A stretch of 5,392 nucleotides of DNA, from assembly GCA_027017025.1 (NCBI GenBank), contig JALURH010000062.1, positions 1-5,392 on the forward strand. The letters run 5' to 3'. Below, in pieces: positions 5,377 to 5,392 of the stretch. Under the pieces are notes generated by a model. That model did no database searches. It worked only from the letters and a program-made list of their open reading frames with translations, and was not told the origin of the DNA. How positions within the stretch are numbered: the first letter of the stretch is position 1; each line of letters starts with the position of its first letter. Source of the stretch: Thermofilaceae archaeon. GTDB lineage: Archaea > Thermoproteota > Thermoprotei > Thermofilales > Thermofilaceae. Position numbers and translations under genes: made by a program.

Positions 5377-5392
5377 GGTGTCTCTATTAGTA

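Noticed and set aside
1..5392. Defence system, prophage or mobile element
   Set aside because: No transposase, integrase, inverted or direct terminal repeats, CRISPR repeats or known defence domains are visible; the genes look like ordinary chromosomal archaeal genes.

Overview
The window looks like part of a chromosome from a hyperthermophilic archaeon, most likely a crenarchaeon (Thermoprotei, perhaps Desulfurococcales-like; the lineage is inference). The evidence is the A+T-rich DNA with abundant ATA, AGA and AGG codons, TATA-type promoter elements close to start codons, GGTGA-type ribosome binding sites, compact gene packing, and a mix of archaeal proteins: a JAMM isopeptidase, a DHH phosphoesterase and a membrane-anchored ClpP/SppA-like protease. 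No insertion sequence, CRISPR array, tRNA or rRNA is seen.

Layout, left to right. (1) Minus strand, 848 back to the left edge: a JAMM metalloprotease followed, after 39 bases, by the first 111 codons of a coiled-coil protein that runs off the window, probably one operon. (2) Plus strand 934-1881: a DHH/DHHA1 phosphoesterase, divergent from the JAMM gene across one near-symmetric TATA element. (3) Minus strand 1876-2640: an HpcH/HpaI-type class II aldolase, tail-to-tail with the DHH gene so that the two stop codons share CTATAG. (4) 2641-2940: an intergenic region holding a TATA element, a G+C-rich structured RNA candidate of about 180-200 nt with strong hairpins and a probable kink-turn, and a T-run. 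(5) Plus strand 2941-3855: a BioD/CobQ-like P-loop protein of unknown role. (6) Minus strand 3852-4712: a ClpP/SppA-superfamily serine protease with one N-terminal membrane segment, its stop codon sharing TTAA with the gene before it. (7) Minus strand 4786 to about 5376: a charged helical protein of unknown function whose true start may lie beyond the right edge.

The genes do not form an obvious single pathway. They are alternating divergent and convergent short units: divergent pairs appear to share one TATA region and convergent pairs share stop codons. The most interesting element is the unassigned structured RNA at about 2721-2917. It could be a free-standing small RNA or a structured leader of the P-loop gene. 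Second is the pairing of a JAMM isopeptidase with a regular heptad coiled-coil protein.
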